The notes under the pieces: generated by a model
Seen by the model: the letters and a program-made list of their open reading frames with translations, nothing else
Database searches by the model: none
Told to the model about the DNA's origin: nothing
In this document: positions 32,361 to 42,934 of the stretch, one piece after another
Layout: each line of letters opens with the position of its first letter
How positions within the stretch are numbered: the stretch's first letter is position 1
Assembly (NCBI GenBank): GCA_036873755.1
Contig: JAVTVY010018910.1
Location: 1-64,000 of the forward strand
Direction: 5' to 3'
DNA length: 64,000 nucleotides
Source: Hanleya hanleyi
Lineage: Eukaryota > Mollusca > Polyplacophora > Lepidopleurida > Hanleyidae
Translations under genes and position numbers: made by a program

Positions 32361-33199
32361 CTACCTTTGACTCCGCTTGTGAAAACGCTGGATCAAGTCT
32401 AGCTTTTTCTTCAATAATCTTTCTCGTTTCAAAAACCGTGAATCTTCTCTACATTTTCGCTTACATTTCAGATCTATCACCCTGTGCTTTTCCGGATCTG
32501 TTTTTCTAGATTTCTGTTTACTTTGGACATCTATTACCCTGTGCTTTTCCGGTTCTTTTTCCCTAGCTCTCCTCTTACTTTGTCTTTCAATCACTAAGAA
32601 GCTTGGATCATTCCTGGCTTTCCGTGTACTGTGCACATCTACTACCCTGTGTTTTTCCGGATCATTTTTTTTCTAGATTTCTGTTTACTTTGGACATCGA
32701 TTACCCTGTGCTTTTCCGGTTCTTTTTCCCTAGCTCCCCTCTTATTTTATCTTTCAATCACTAAGAAGCTTGGATCATTCCTTGCTTTCCGTTTACTGTG
32801 CATATCTATTTCCCTGTACTTTTCCGGATTTTTTTTTCGAGCTTTCTGTTTACGCTGGACAGCTATTACCCTGTGCTTTTCCGGTTCTTTTTCCCTAGCT
32901 CTCCTCTTACTTTGTCTTTGAGTCACTAAGAAGCTTGGGTCAGTCCTTGTTTTTCGTTTACTGTGCACATCTATTACCCTGTGCTTTTCCGGGTCTTTTT
33001 TTCTAGATTTCTGTTTACTTTGTCTTTCAAGCACTACGAAGTTTGGATCATTCCTTGCTTTCTGTTTACTTTGAACATCTATTGATCTGTGCTTTTCTGG
33101 ATATTTTTCTCTAGCGCTTGATTTGCGTCTTTTGTCAGATTGTTTCAATATTTTTTTCTTTGAACTTCTTTGTTTCATTTTCTTTATGTACGTACGCAT
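32361..33199 (-). CDS. Helentron polyprotein, highly charged tandem-repeat region
   Basis: Alternating 36- and 20-residue units rich in Lys/Arg/Glu repeat about 3.5 times at a 168-bp period. Each contains EKHR-ID, QSKRRAREKEP and ARNDPSFLVIER elements. The DNA anchor ACCCTGTGCTTTTCCGG recurs with spacing alternating 58/109. A frame break occurs near 32,665-32,670 between two open pieces. Similar charged repeats occur in some Helitron-like polyproteins between the N terminus and Rep. Role unknown; a coiled, nucleic-acid-binding linker is one guess. Confidence 0.65.
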
Positions 33200-33291
33200 G
33201 TACTCTCGCCGTGTACAAGAATGAATTGTTTTGTCACTTTTGTGGTCAGTTGAACATTTTTTCTGCTTTAATATTTGTCTTTTTTCTGATC

Positions 33292-34015
33292 TTAAAAATA
33301 TAACAGAATTCTATAATCATGATCATTTGCACTTTCTTCAGTCAGTCCTATAGTCTTCTCAGAACACTTTGATGTCTGATGAGTACAACTGTCTGAACTT
33401 ATCCTCAATAAGTTGGCGGCTGTTACTTCGAAAATATCATCTTCCCGATAAGCCATTGATTGTGCTAGACGAAGACAATGTTCAAATACATCGTGTTTGT
33501 CATTATAATGTAGCACAATACTTGATCCATTCGGTTCAACAGAACCAGTCAAGTGTCTTGAGTGAGCACACAGTAGATGCTATTTTGCTAAATTACAATG
33601 AATGTACTTTCCTTGAATGTTACAATAGCAGCATCACTACTGTTTTGAAGTAAAGCAGCATGTAATGCTTCAGCCAGCGTTAAGATCTGCAGTTCATCTA
33701 GGTTTTCGCTCGTATTGCCCAGTGTTCCCATTAATGATTCTCGAAATGCAAAATTGTACAGATTACCATTTGTATATTCCACTGACCCACGAATGTCATT
33801 AATGGCAAGGAGATCATGATGGATTGTGCTACTTCGCCGCAAAAATTCATACATTTACGTGGCATGTGGTCTACATCATTTGATGTCCAAATTGTTGTTG
33901 GTTTCTCTTGACTGTATATGAGAACTGATAAACTATTCATTACATACTGTTTACCAGCATTGTCCAGAAATCTGGGATGGCTTTGGTCGAAGTGACCCTG
34001 TATTAGTACTGGCAA
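33292..34015 (-). pseudogene. Helentron N-terminal cysteine-protease-like domain
   Basis: Frames in succession carry GHFDQSHPRFLDNAGKQ followed by MNSLSVLIY, then SSTIHHDLLAINDIRGSVEY, then VEPNGSSIVLHY and REDDIFEVTA. The pattern (Asp-Gln, a short spacer, Gly-x-Gln-Cys-x-x-Asn-Ser-Leu, later a Ser/Gly-rich strand) recalls OTU- or herpesvirus-tegument-type cysteine proteases that some Helentrons carry. In this copy the residue where Cys is expected is Tyr (GKQYVMNSL), so the active site is lost. Several frame breaks. The family name is tentative. Confidence 0.5.
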
Positions 34016-34275
34016 ACTCGAAATACATGTGTTTCCTTCGAATCTATGTTGTGAAATTATACCCGGACACGTTTCTGCTGATTCATGTTCTCCTTCAGCA
34101 TCTGCGAAATCATAATGAGTGTCATGTATTGAAAAAAATATTTTGTCTGTTTGTTTACCAACAGGAATTTCGGATGTCTAAGGTTTGCATGGTTTTGTAT
34201 GTTCATGTGTTTGTTATAGATGTATTCAATAGCTTGTTCATAGTTCTTGAAATGGTTTGGTTTGTTCGTTTGTTC

Positions 34276-34662
34276 TTAGCTCTTGCAACTTTTGTACATT
34301 ATTTTGACATCACTGCATTGCACGGTGGCAATGGCACCCTCGGTGAGGTGCAAACGGAAGGTTCCGAGTCCGTGGTGGTCGTCTGACCTGCACACAATCA
34401 ATTCTACTATGTTGTGTAGCTGATGGTGGTACACTCGATGGTGTACAGACGCACGGATGCGAATCGGACCTCGGTGAGACATCCCCGTCTGAGAAGTTGT
34501 CAACCTTGGGGCATTTGAAGATTTTCCCTGCAGCAGGGATGGTTCTTCCAGATCATGGAATGACGAACTCTCCGCCCTCCTCTGTCTCATCCGCGATCTC
34601 TGCTGCGCAGCGTACCGACGTGAGGATTTGCGCTTTACTCCCATGCTGTGAAATATATACAT
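34276..34662 (-). CDS. Possible start of the Helentron polyprotein
   Basis: From Met at 34,644 the frame encodes a strongly basic MGVKRKSSRRYAAQQRSRMR, similar in character to Helitron-like N termini. Then the frame becomes unremarkable. No domain is recognised after about 40 residues, so the coding link to the protease-like domain is uncertain. Confidence 0.35.
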   Translation of the reverse strand: MYIFHSMGVKRKSSRRYAAQQRSRMRQRRAESSSFHDLEEPSLLQGKSSNAPRLTTSQTGMSHRGPIRIRASVHHRVYHHQLHNIVELIVCRSDDHHGLGTFRLHLTEGAIATVQCSDVKIMYKSCKS

Positions 34663-34715
34663 CCATAAAAACTTGTATGGCTAATGTGAACATATGATGG
34701 TGACAATTGAGTGTA

Positions 34716-35270
34716 GGACAAAATCCCCATCGGACAAACCCCCATCACATATTAATATCTCGAGACAATGTTATTTCAAATTGTATGATCTTATATTTTC
34801 TTAGATCAATAATTGAAAGATAATTTAAATTCCTTTGATGTCCCCAAAACTGCTTGTGAGATTAAAGATTAGTGAGGATTAATAATAGGTTTTCTACAAA
34901 TTCTTTACTTAGATCTCGACGGTGTGAGATCCACAGTTACGTGGAGAGTCCATTCATTGTTTATTAATAATTGTTGATGTGTACATCAATCAATATAGTC
35001 CACTTTGAAGTGCCAGAAGATGCTTGAATAATATAATACAGCTAAGCTGAAATACACAAAGAAAATAACGATAACAAATTCCTGTTCATAGAGAATAAAT
35101 AATTTTTCATAAAATTATTATATTCAAAATTTATAAATTCTATCAGAAATTAGGTCGGAAATAACTGTTTCCATTAAGTGGGTGTTTTGTCCGATTTTCC
35201 TATTTTGGGGGTTTGTCCGTGGGTGTTTTGTCCGTTATTGGTTTGTCCGTGGGTTTTTGTCCGTGCCCCG
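34716..35270. mobile_element. MITE-like repeat with GGACAAA-bearing inverted ends
   Basis: The left end reads GGACAAAATCCCCATCGGACAAACCCCC. The right end (35,178-35,265) has the complement type, GTTTTGTCCG and GGGGGTTTGTCCGTGGG, repeated four times. About 550 bp, no coding. Confidence 0.6.
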
Positions 35271-35935
35271 TGACAATTTGATAAATTTTGTTGTTGTTGT
35301 GCCGTCACAACATGACACTGACATCGCAGCAAACCATGACCTCGCCATAGATAATGTTCGGTTCAGAGAATTTTTGTAAATATTACACGAATTTCCATGA
35401 AAATTTACATTCTGCTTGCCCTGATATGTTTTAATCACGTTGCAAGTTTCATTTCTGTGAAGCTGATATAACATAGGTCGCGAAACACCACGCGGACGCG
35501 TCCTGCATGAAGACATGAACATCGCGATGATCACAAACCAGCGAACGCCTTCCCTCAATATTCCAAACTACGGTACCGTACTTCCGTGTTTCATCAGTGT
35601 TAACAGTGAAATTATCCGTTATGTGGTTGTGTTGTCCGCTAAAACGCTTGGGACTATTTATTTTATGCCAAGTATGAATAAGCAATATAGAAGAGATCAG
35701 CTAACTTACCTTTGCCAAATGGCTGCCGATTTGGAAAGAAACGTCTATCCCACAATAATACTCTAAGTCAGCCAATCAAAGCTGTCGTTGGATGAAACCT
35801 CGTTTCGATTTGGAGCACGTTCTCTGCTCAGTAAAAAGTTCTACCGTCTGTCCCAGATAATATATTCCGAGACGTTTTCGGCGATATTTCGGAGACAATT
35901 TATCGTATAGCATTGAAACCTCACACAGTATATCA
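35271..35935. other. Non-coding stretch
   Basis: Short open frames only; no recognised protein or repeat. Confidence 0.4.
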
Positions 35936-35939
35936 ATTA

Positions 35940-36303
35940 AAACATACTAATTCCCCCCCCCCCATATTTCATTAAAATCTGTTGGGAATTGGCGAAAATC
36001 ACCAATACATATCTTGTTATTTTGGGGCTACGATGACGTTGATCTGCCAATGTTATATAACATGCAGACTTGACGTCATGACATCAAAAATAACCTACCA
36101 ATCTCCCATCCAATTCTTGTTTTCGCAATTTGTTGAGAAAAGGTGTCTTTTACAACTATAACCCAAGGGGAACCTGTGTACCAAATTTTGAGAAAGAGCC
36201 ATGCAGTAGTTCCTGAGAATTCACGACAACGAGAATTGTTTACGGACGGACGACGGACGAAAGGCGATTGGAATAGCCCACCATCTGGTGATGGTGGGTT
36301 AAA
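35940..36303 (+). repeat. Dispersed repeat ending in a GGACGGACGAC microsatellite
   Basis: AACCTGTGTACCAAATTTTGAG and the GGACGGACGACGGACGAAAG tail followed by CCACCATCTGGTGATGGTGG (a 20-base dyad) mark a family whose middle also occurs at about 27,400. Confidence 0.6.
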
Positions 36304-36309
36304 AATCGA

Positions 36310-36945
36310 GGGATAATTTCTTTGATCCAAACGCCAAACAAAAACCTAACTGATATACGGAACTGGAGACCAATTACACTCTTGAATACAGATTGCAAAA
36401 TACCACCTAAAGTACTGGCGAATAGAATAAAATTAGTTAGAATATTAAACATGGTTTGTCCGAAGTCGGTATATTGGAGAAAACGTAAGATTTTTATTGG
36501 ATATACTGGATACATATAAAGATGAAATAAATTTAGTTTTGGTGAAAATATTCTGAAATGGGTTGGAAGGTTTTACCGAAATACTACTTCGATAACAAAG
36601 AAATGAAAGGAACTTCCTTTGCTGATGATACGACACTCACTTTGGGAAACTAGAGTTCGGTTGAACATAGTCTATCTATATAAATCAGTTGAAATAATAA
36701 GTGGGCTGAAAGTTGATATCGACAAATCTTTCTTAGCGAACATTAATAAAAGGTCAAGGTACCAACCGCGTAACAAACTCAAAGTCCTCAATGATGGCAT
36801 TAAGTCACTGGGCAAGAATTTTAACAATCTTCAGAAGAAAAATCTCGACCCCATGATTTATTTTGACAAACTAGAGGCACTCGAATTCATTTTAAGGTGC
36901 AACTACATTCCGCCGAAAATATATACCTGTCAACACAAGAAATCT
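36310..36945 (+). pseudogene. Decayed LINE reverse transcriptase fragment
   Basis: Plus-strand frames contain DIRNWRPITLLNTDCKIPPK, then FADDTTL (reverse transcriptase active-site type) and SGLKVDIDKSFLANI. The pieces are closer together than in an intact enzyme and lie in different frames, so the copy has deletions and frameshifts. The pattern is similar to, but distinct from, the Tx1-like LINE at 23,628. Confidence 0.7.
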
Positions 36946-37254
36946 TAATTGGCTATTTCGATGCTTGTAAACTTATTAAATTCAACTTGCTGTATGTAAA
37001 ATAGTTTCTGTACAGTTGTCATATCGCCAAATCCCTACCTTTCTTCATCAGTTTTCGAACTTTTAAAGCGTTTTAACCATGCATCAATGTAACAATATTG
37101 ACAGTACGTTCCTGAACATGATGTAGTTTGTACCGACGTTCATATAATTTGGTAGAGATACAATACTCTATTTTAATCATGTTTCTTGCCAGCTAGTCCC
37201 TATTTTGGAAATGCCGCAATTACATTGGTTAGTCTTTTGTTAGAGCATGTAGAT

Positions 37255-37325
37255 AGTGAGAGAGAGGGGCAATTAAGGTTTAACATCGCGTTCAGCAATA
37301 TTTCAGCTATATAGCGACGCTCAAA
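37255..37325 (+). repeat. SINE-like core (mollusc type) / LINE 3' tail
   Basis: GTTTAACATCGCGTTCAGC, AATATTTCAGC and TATATAGCGACG preceded by GAGAGAGAG. The same core is at 49,839 (inverted) and, partially, at 27,490. It lies exactly at the 3' side of the minus-strand LINE, so it may be that LINE's tail. Confidence 0.6.
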
Positions 37326-37384
37326 CAAAATTCTAAGTACTCAAGCCATTAACTTAGTAATCCAACACATTAAAACATACACAC

Positions 37385-39050
37385 ATTAAAATTTATGCAA
37401 CAAACAGATTTCTCTCAAATAACCCAAGACACAAACCTTTCTCACCCGACTGAAAAGAACATCCAATGCAGTCACTCGATGAAAAGAATCTCTTACAATC
37501 TTAAAATCCATGCAGTCGATAAGAATATGTTTCACTCTGAGATGTTAGAGGCATGGAATACACCTTGGAACCGGCTCTTTTTTTTAAGTAAATGGTCGTG
37601 AGTTAATAGTGTATGGCCGATTCTACATCGCCTGATCCTGGTTTGTTCGAAACGTTTCTGGCTGTTCAGATGAGTATAGCCTACATTTTTTTTAATTTAT
37701 GAAATTAGTTATTATTCACAGCATCGCAGAAAGAGTGAAACAGTCGTCTCACATAAGTACAGCTATATCTAAAATCGCTATATGGGATTCCCATAGGATC
37801 AACTTCATCATCTAGGGCTGCTTTAGCCCTTCTGTCAGCCTCAGTATCTCATTTGATGCAAACGTGACTAGGCAACCAACAAAACACAAGATCAATCTGT
37901 TGATCAAATATACAGTCATGTAATTGTAGACTATTCAAGATAGTGGGATGAGCCAAAGTTCCACTTTTAATCGCGTGAAGGCATGACAGTGAATCTGAGA
38001 ATATGACATATTTTTTTTTCTTTTAGTGGACTCAATACCTTCCAAAGCCAACAATATAGCTTCTGCAGTGAATATTGAATTTTTAGGTTTTAGTTTTGGA
38101 ACTAAAGATAGTAAGAAGCACATGCTACTCTATCACCATCTTTAGAACCATCTGTATAAATAGCCTGATGTGATCTGGGGTTTTTGCTCTCAGCAGACCA
38201 AATTATTATGTATACAAGTGCTGGCTCGTGTTTGCCTTTTTATATTTCGTTAGTGTAATATCTACTTCTGGTTAACCCAAATAAGCTAACTGCCACGGTG
38301 GAATTGGTAAGAGCTTGTTAGGTAAAATTTGACTAAGCTTAATACCAGCTACTACAATGTGTGGTTTCATACGAATTCCAAGAGCTGGAATAATGGAGGG
38401 TTTCTTTAAAAAAAGATCCACAAACTGAGATTTGAAAATACAGTTATATGCAGGATTCGAGTGATTTGATCGAAATGTTGTGATATAGTGCAGTGATAGT
38501 TTAATTCTTCGAAGTTCTAAAGGACATTCCTCTGCTACGAAATATAAGCTTTCTTTGTGTGATGTTCTGAACGCTCTATAGTCCTTGATGGGGAATAGGA
38601 TCCAGCTTTGCCAAGTTTGACTCGCTTGCACCGTGGTAAACAATAGAGCCATCATCAATTTTGGGACGAACAAGTGATCGATATAAATGGAGAAGTGTTT
38701 GCTGATCTCCTTTGACTTTAGTTGGCAAATACCTTCAACAAATAAAGAGCTTTCGCACACTTAGCTTTCAAGCAATTTATATGCGATAAGGTCGATAATC
38801 GGTGGTCGAACAATATTTCTAAGAATTTGACCTCTTTTACTTCTACAGTTCCATTTAATGTAAGTATTGGATCTTTGTGCTGGAAATACAATACAATTTG
38901 TTTTAGCTCTGGCGAATTTGAAGTCAGTTTCTAGACTCCATTTCTGGATATTATTTAAACAAAGTTGTAATGTTATCTCAATATTGTGTATACCTTTTCC
39001 ACTGAAGGAATGGAAGTTATCATAATATAACGCGGTTATATGAACGCGAA
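37385..39050 (-). pseudogene. LINE with RNase H, decayed and 5'-truncated
   Basis: On the minus strand: a degraded active-site region (YDNFHSFSGKGIHNIE, about 39,010), QKWSLETDFKF, then a 162-codon frame (38,272-38,760) with FRTSHKESLYFVAEECP and PPWQLAYLG. An RNase H-like stretch follows (FSDSLSCLHAIKSGTLAHPT, about 37,950). Finally a C-terminal zinc-finger-like HILIDCMDF stretch lies near 37,500. The order matches RNase H-bearing LINEs of the Jockey/I groups. Many frame breaks. The SINE-like tail at 37,255 follows. Confidence 0.7.
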
Positions 39051-39732
39051 AATGGTTTGAATGAGAAATATAAAAAAAATCTAGCGTAAACGAATATTTT
39101 ATTGTATTTGCGTATGTTTTAAGATTGTATACTCGAGTACGTCAGTCCTCTCTTTTATACGAGTTGAGATCTGCCGACAATATTGTCGCAAGTATATAAC
39201 AAATTTGTTATTTTGTACAAATACAATAGTAACGCTCTCGAATAAGTGATCTAAATGTATCGACTCTATGCAGACGAGAAGAGAATAAAAAACAAAGTTC
39301 CTTTCAAATTGCAAATGTAACAACAACAATCGTCCTGAAATATAAACTTATCATTAGTAGCCGAAAGTATATTTTTAATGTTACAATATTTGTCCACTGA
39401 TGTTTATATTGCGAGAATTGTTCCCAAATGTCTATTGAGGGGGGGGGGGGTAGTATGTCTTTGGACTTTTTTAAGTTTGTTCTAGGCCACGTGGGCAAGA
39501 CATTATTGTAAATGCGTGGGCATATGGCAAATAAATGACCAGTGGGTTGTCCAAGGAAAAAAAGAAACCATATTATGATATGGAACTATTTTTCCCGGTT
39601 CACTTAATAATAATAATGTAACACAGTAACAAAATATTCATAGGTGTTGTACAGGGCAATATTTCAGGTCACATGAAAACGTCAAGGTTGCTACTTACTA
39701 TCATTTCAGTAACATATATTCTTATATTTCAG
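39051..39732. other. Intronic DNA, no recognised gene
   Basis: A G run (39,440-39,450) and AT-rich sequence; ends in the TTATATTTCAG acceptor of the terminal exon. Confidence 0.45.
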
Positions 39733-39917
39733 AGAGCCACACCTTAGAGTTCATCACTGTGGGAGGAGAGGAGTATATCAGGCTACCCAAGCCGTGTAAC
39801 CTCCTTGAACACCTGTGCCCCGTCTCGTGTTACATGCAGTCGAAGAGACTAGAGGGTGGATTTAATTGTATTCATTGTTACTGCTCTGCGCTGAGCGGCA
39901 CGCATTTGGTAGGCTAA
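39733..39917 (+). CDS. Cys-rich terminal exon of the MAM-domain gene
   Basis: Acceptor TTCTTATATTTCAG precedes. Read from phase 1 the exon stays open for 61 codons to TAA at 39,915-39,917. It encodes SHTLEFITVGGEEYIRLPKP and then a Cys-rich block (CNLLEHLCPVSCYMQ, then CIHCYC; seven Cys in about 35 residues). Phase fits the exit of the linker exon at 22,579. The Cys density suggests an extracellular disulfide-bonded tail. I do not recognise the domain. Possible AATAAA signals lie about 535-590 bases downstream (40,452; 40,505). Confidence 0.6.
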
Positions 39918-42390
39918 TATTTATTCGCGAAGTGTAACATTCCTGTCAAATTGTTCTTCGAATATTCCCCGGAAAACTATGCATATTGTAATTGCTATCA
40001 TCGAGGCAGAAAGGTAGTGAAAAAACTTCTATCCTGAAATACACGAGTAGTGTATTCAATTTAAATTTCGTTTCTGCCAATTATGACTGATACCGATTTA
40101 CAAGACACTCATTTATATCAGAAACAAATGAACTAATTCGCTTCTGGTTATATGCATATAAATAGTTTTTTGGCTAATATTGTCTTAAGCTAAAAATTCA
40201 GTCAATAATTTTTTTTGTGGACGATGGTTGACTGTTGTATTGACACGTTATACACCGAATGCATACATGTATATATACGAAATTAATTTGTGCCTTCAAT
40301 GTTAGGCCTGTTTTTCGCTTCACCAGAGAAGAAAAGAAAATGCTGTGGATATTCCTTTATCTCTACTGACATTTAGATTAGATAGTGACACACTAACATT
40401 GTTTTTTAAGGCAGATCTGATTGGTAGAAGGTGGGCCTAATTGCTTCCTTTAATAAAATCAGTCAGCTTCGTCGAATAACATGCAGGGATCAGATTCTTC
40501 CGTTAATAAAATCAGTCAGATTAGACTTGTATTTAAAAGTAAGACGCTTTCCTGTTGTCATGTTCGATGTGAGACAGGATCCATTGTACAAGATCCGTAA
40601 CTAAACTACAATGGTTCCATGCTGGTCTGCAGTTATCGAATTTGACAAATGGACGGAATTATTCACAGAGTAAGTGCTGACATGACTTTCCTGACTTGTG
40701 CGTAATTCAAGAGTTCGCTTTTGGGAATGGACTCAAAAGTTCATTTTTATAGAACCAACACCAGGTGAAGAAATGTGATGACACGTAACATTTGTGCTGA
40801 TCAGCAATATTGAGTGTGTTCATGCAAAATATTCATGGGGATCACGTGAATTTTATGGAAATTTCGCATTTGTATTTATTCATTCTAAGAATACAACATC
40901 TTCCACAAAGATTACATTTTTTCCGAAGAAAAGTCACACAATTCGCGAAAGGGTCCGTCAATACGTTTGTGTCTGCTGTTGAAAAAGGCAATCATAAAAA
41001 TTATTCATTCAAAGTGGAAACCAGGATCATTCGTGAGAATAAGCCCTTTATGTAAACGTTCAATTTGATGCAATCTCAGTAAACTCAGATATAATATCAC
41101 GGAATATTATATCTGTTTTCAGCCCTATAAATCCCGTGCGAGTTGAAACTACTATTGTTAGCCAATCAGATGGATAGCTGGTTGTAACTATTTCACAATC
41201 ACGCCCACAGTAATTACACACGGTAGCTCGTGATCTAATATATAAACATTATTCCGAAACAGTTTCCAAATAAGGCATCATTTCCCGGCAGGGTCCGTAA
41301 ACATCAAAGAGTTTACTCCCGCCGAAAAGTCTGGCTTTGTTAGGGGTAGAAAATATCAAAAGATTGTGCCGTGCGAAGATGTTAATCTCCTTGAAGTAAA
41401 CATCAATCATTGTCAGAGCGAAATGGTTGAAATGGTCGTGATTGGTTGATTATGGGATCTCGTAGAATATCGGCGAACATTTTGCACGAAGTTTTCATAG
41501 CGTGACGTCCAGATGGTATTCTCCTGATTTACCATCTTGGTTTACCTAGATTGAATATGATGATTCAACTGGACTATCAGTGGTTCCTTTAAACTCAAGC
41601 GAAGTTTGATATATCCCTCACAGCGTCGCCGATATTGGATTATGCAAAGCAGAGAGATCGTCTGTATAGCGTTTGGTGATACGCAAGACACGAGCTTTGA
41701 AACTACATTACCGCCAGTTAAAATACAGATAGCCATACTGTATATAGCACAGAACAGGAAATTTCTCAGACAAGACAATGTTTCATACAACGATATTTTG
41801 ATTTAGAACTAAGAGTCCATTTACTCTAGGATTTGTCGTATGATTTGTTCAACCTTTCACAGACCTATTTTGATCTACCTGAAGAAGGAATGTTACGGCT
41901 GTATGGAAGCACGCACATCGCGCCTTTCTGCTTTTAATAGCAGAGAGACTGTTATCAGTCGGTACTGATCCAGGTAGCTTTTGTTGGGGATTGCTTGCGA
42001 AGCTTTCCAACTGCAAAGGGAGGAGCGGGATACTACCGGTATTGGTAAAATGGACGCTCAGTTAGAGAAATTGTATTCTGTAAATGGCTAATACAATTTG
42101 CGTACGAAAATGCTCACGAGGCTAGCGCTTACTTCAGGGAGAGTAGGAAATGAAGTTGCAGAGTAACGGAATAAATGATGTTCACCAATAGGCAACAAAA
42201 GAATACTGACAGTGAAACTGGTATTTTGCCATACAGTATATATAACATCATTTCCCTTTTAAGTTAACATACACGTGTGGATGAAACATATCCTAGAGAC
42301 AGCGAGCTTGACAGACTGTTCCAACATCAGAAGTTAAAAATATGTTACGTCAAACTTTAATCTTCCTGTACATACAAGGGGAAAAGTTGA
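39918..42390. other. 3' flank and intergenic DNA
   Basis: A partial tandem duplication around TTAATAAAATCAGTCAG (40,450 and 40,504) is the only structure seen. No further gene recognised. Confidence 0.45.
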
Positions 42391-42394
42391 CACT

Positions 42395-42535
42395 TAGGCC
42401 CAATCTAATTAAAATTAAATCCTATCTGCTCCCCCATGTGGATATGTCACTTGCACATATACGATCATTTCGCTTGCACATATACGATTGGGGAGCATTA
42501 ATAGGATATTAATTTATTAAGATTGCACTTGGGCC
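42395..42535. mobile_element. Short MITE-like inverted repeat
   Basis: TAGGCCCAATCTAATTAAAA ... CTGCTCCCC on the left is matched by GGGGAGCATTAATAGGATAT ... TTGGGCC on the right. A GCTTGCACATATACGAT direct repeat lies in the centre (42,452 and 42,473). Confidence 0.65.
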
Positions 42536-42934
42536 TGACCAGGATTAAGAAATTAGTAGCAGTTTACAACGTGCGGTGCCAAGAATATTAGCACAAATCG
42601 TTACAGTTAGTATTGTCTTCAGTAACTGATTTACGCGAACAGGTACTCGGATGCTTTTTTCGTATACTAATCAAAACATAATGCCTAGAATATAGCTCTT
42701 TCCGGAAAGTGTCTGATCTCCCCTTGAATAACTGCCGCTCTCTAAGGTTAGGGGTATGAAAAGCTGCTTCCGGGAAGTAGTCGCCTCGGTTTCACTTTTT
42801 CCACATGCACTTGTTTTGAATAATATTTCAGAATGTCTGTATAAAAACTATTGTTTTTATTTTTTACATGAACCGATGAATCCTGCATACGTGTACATTA
42901 CAAATATAATTTTCTGGGAAAAAACAACAAATAT

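Larger units (their letters stand above)
28170..34650 (-). mobile_element. Helentron (Helitron with endonuclease), decayed
   Basis: Minus-strand order: basic N terminus (about 34,644), cysteine-protease-like domain (34,015-33,400), charged tandem-repeat region (33,199-32,361), HUH Rep (about 32,170-30,660), PIF1-type helicase (30,175-28,740) and an AP/EEP-type endonuclease (28,750-28,180). This Rep-helicase-endonuclease layout defines Helentrons, which move by rolling-circle replication. Many stops and frame changes show an inactive copy. The termini could not be identified. It is interrupted by a family-A repeat (31,826-31,983). Confidence 0.8.
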
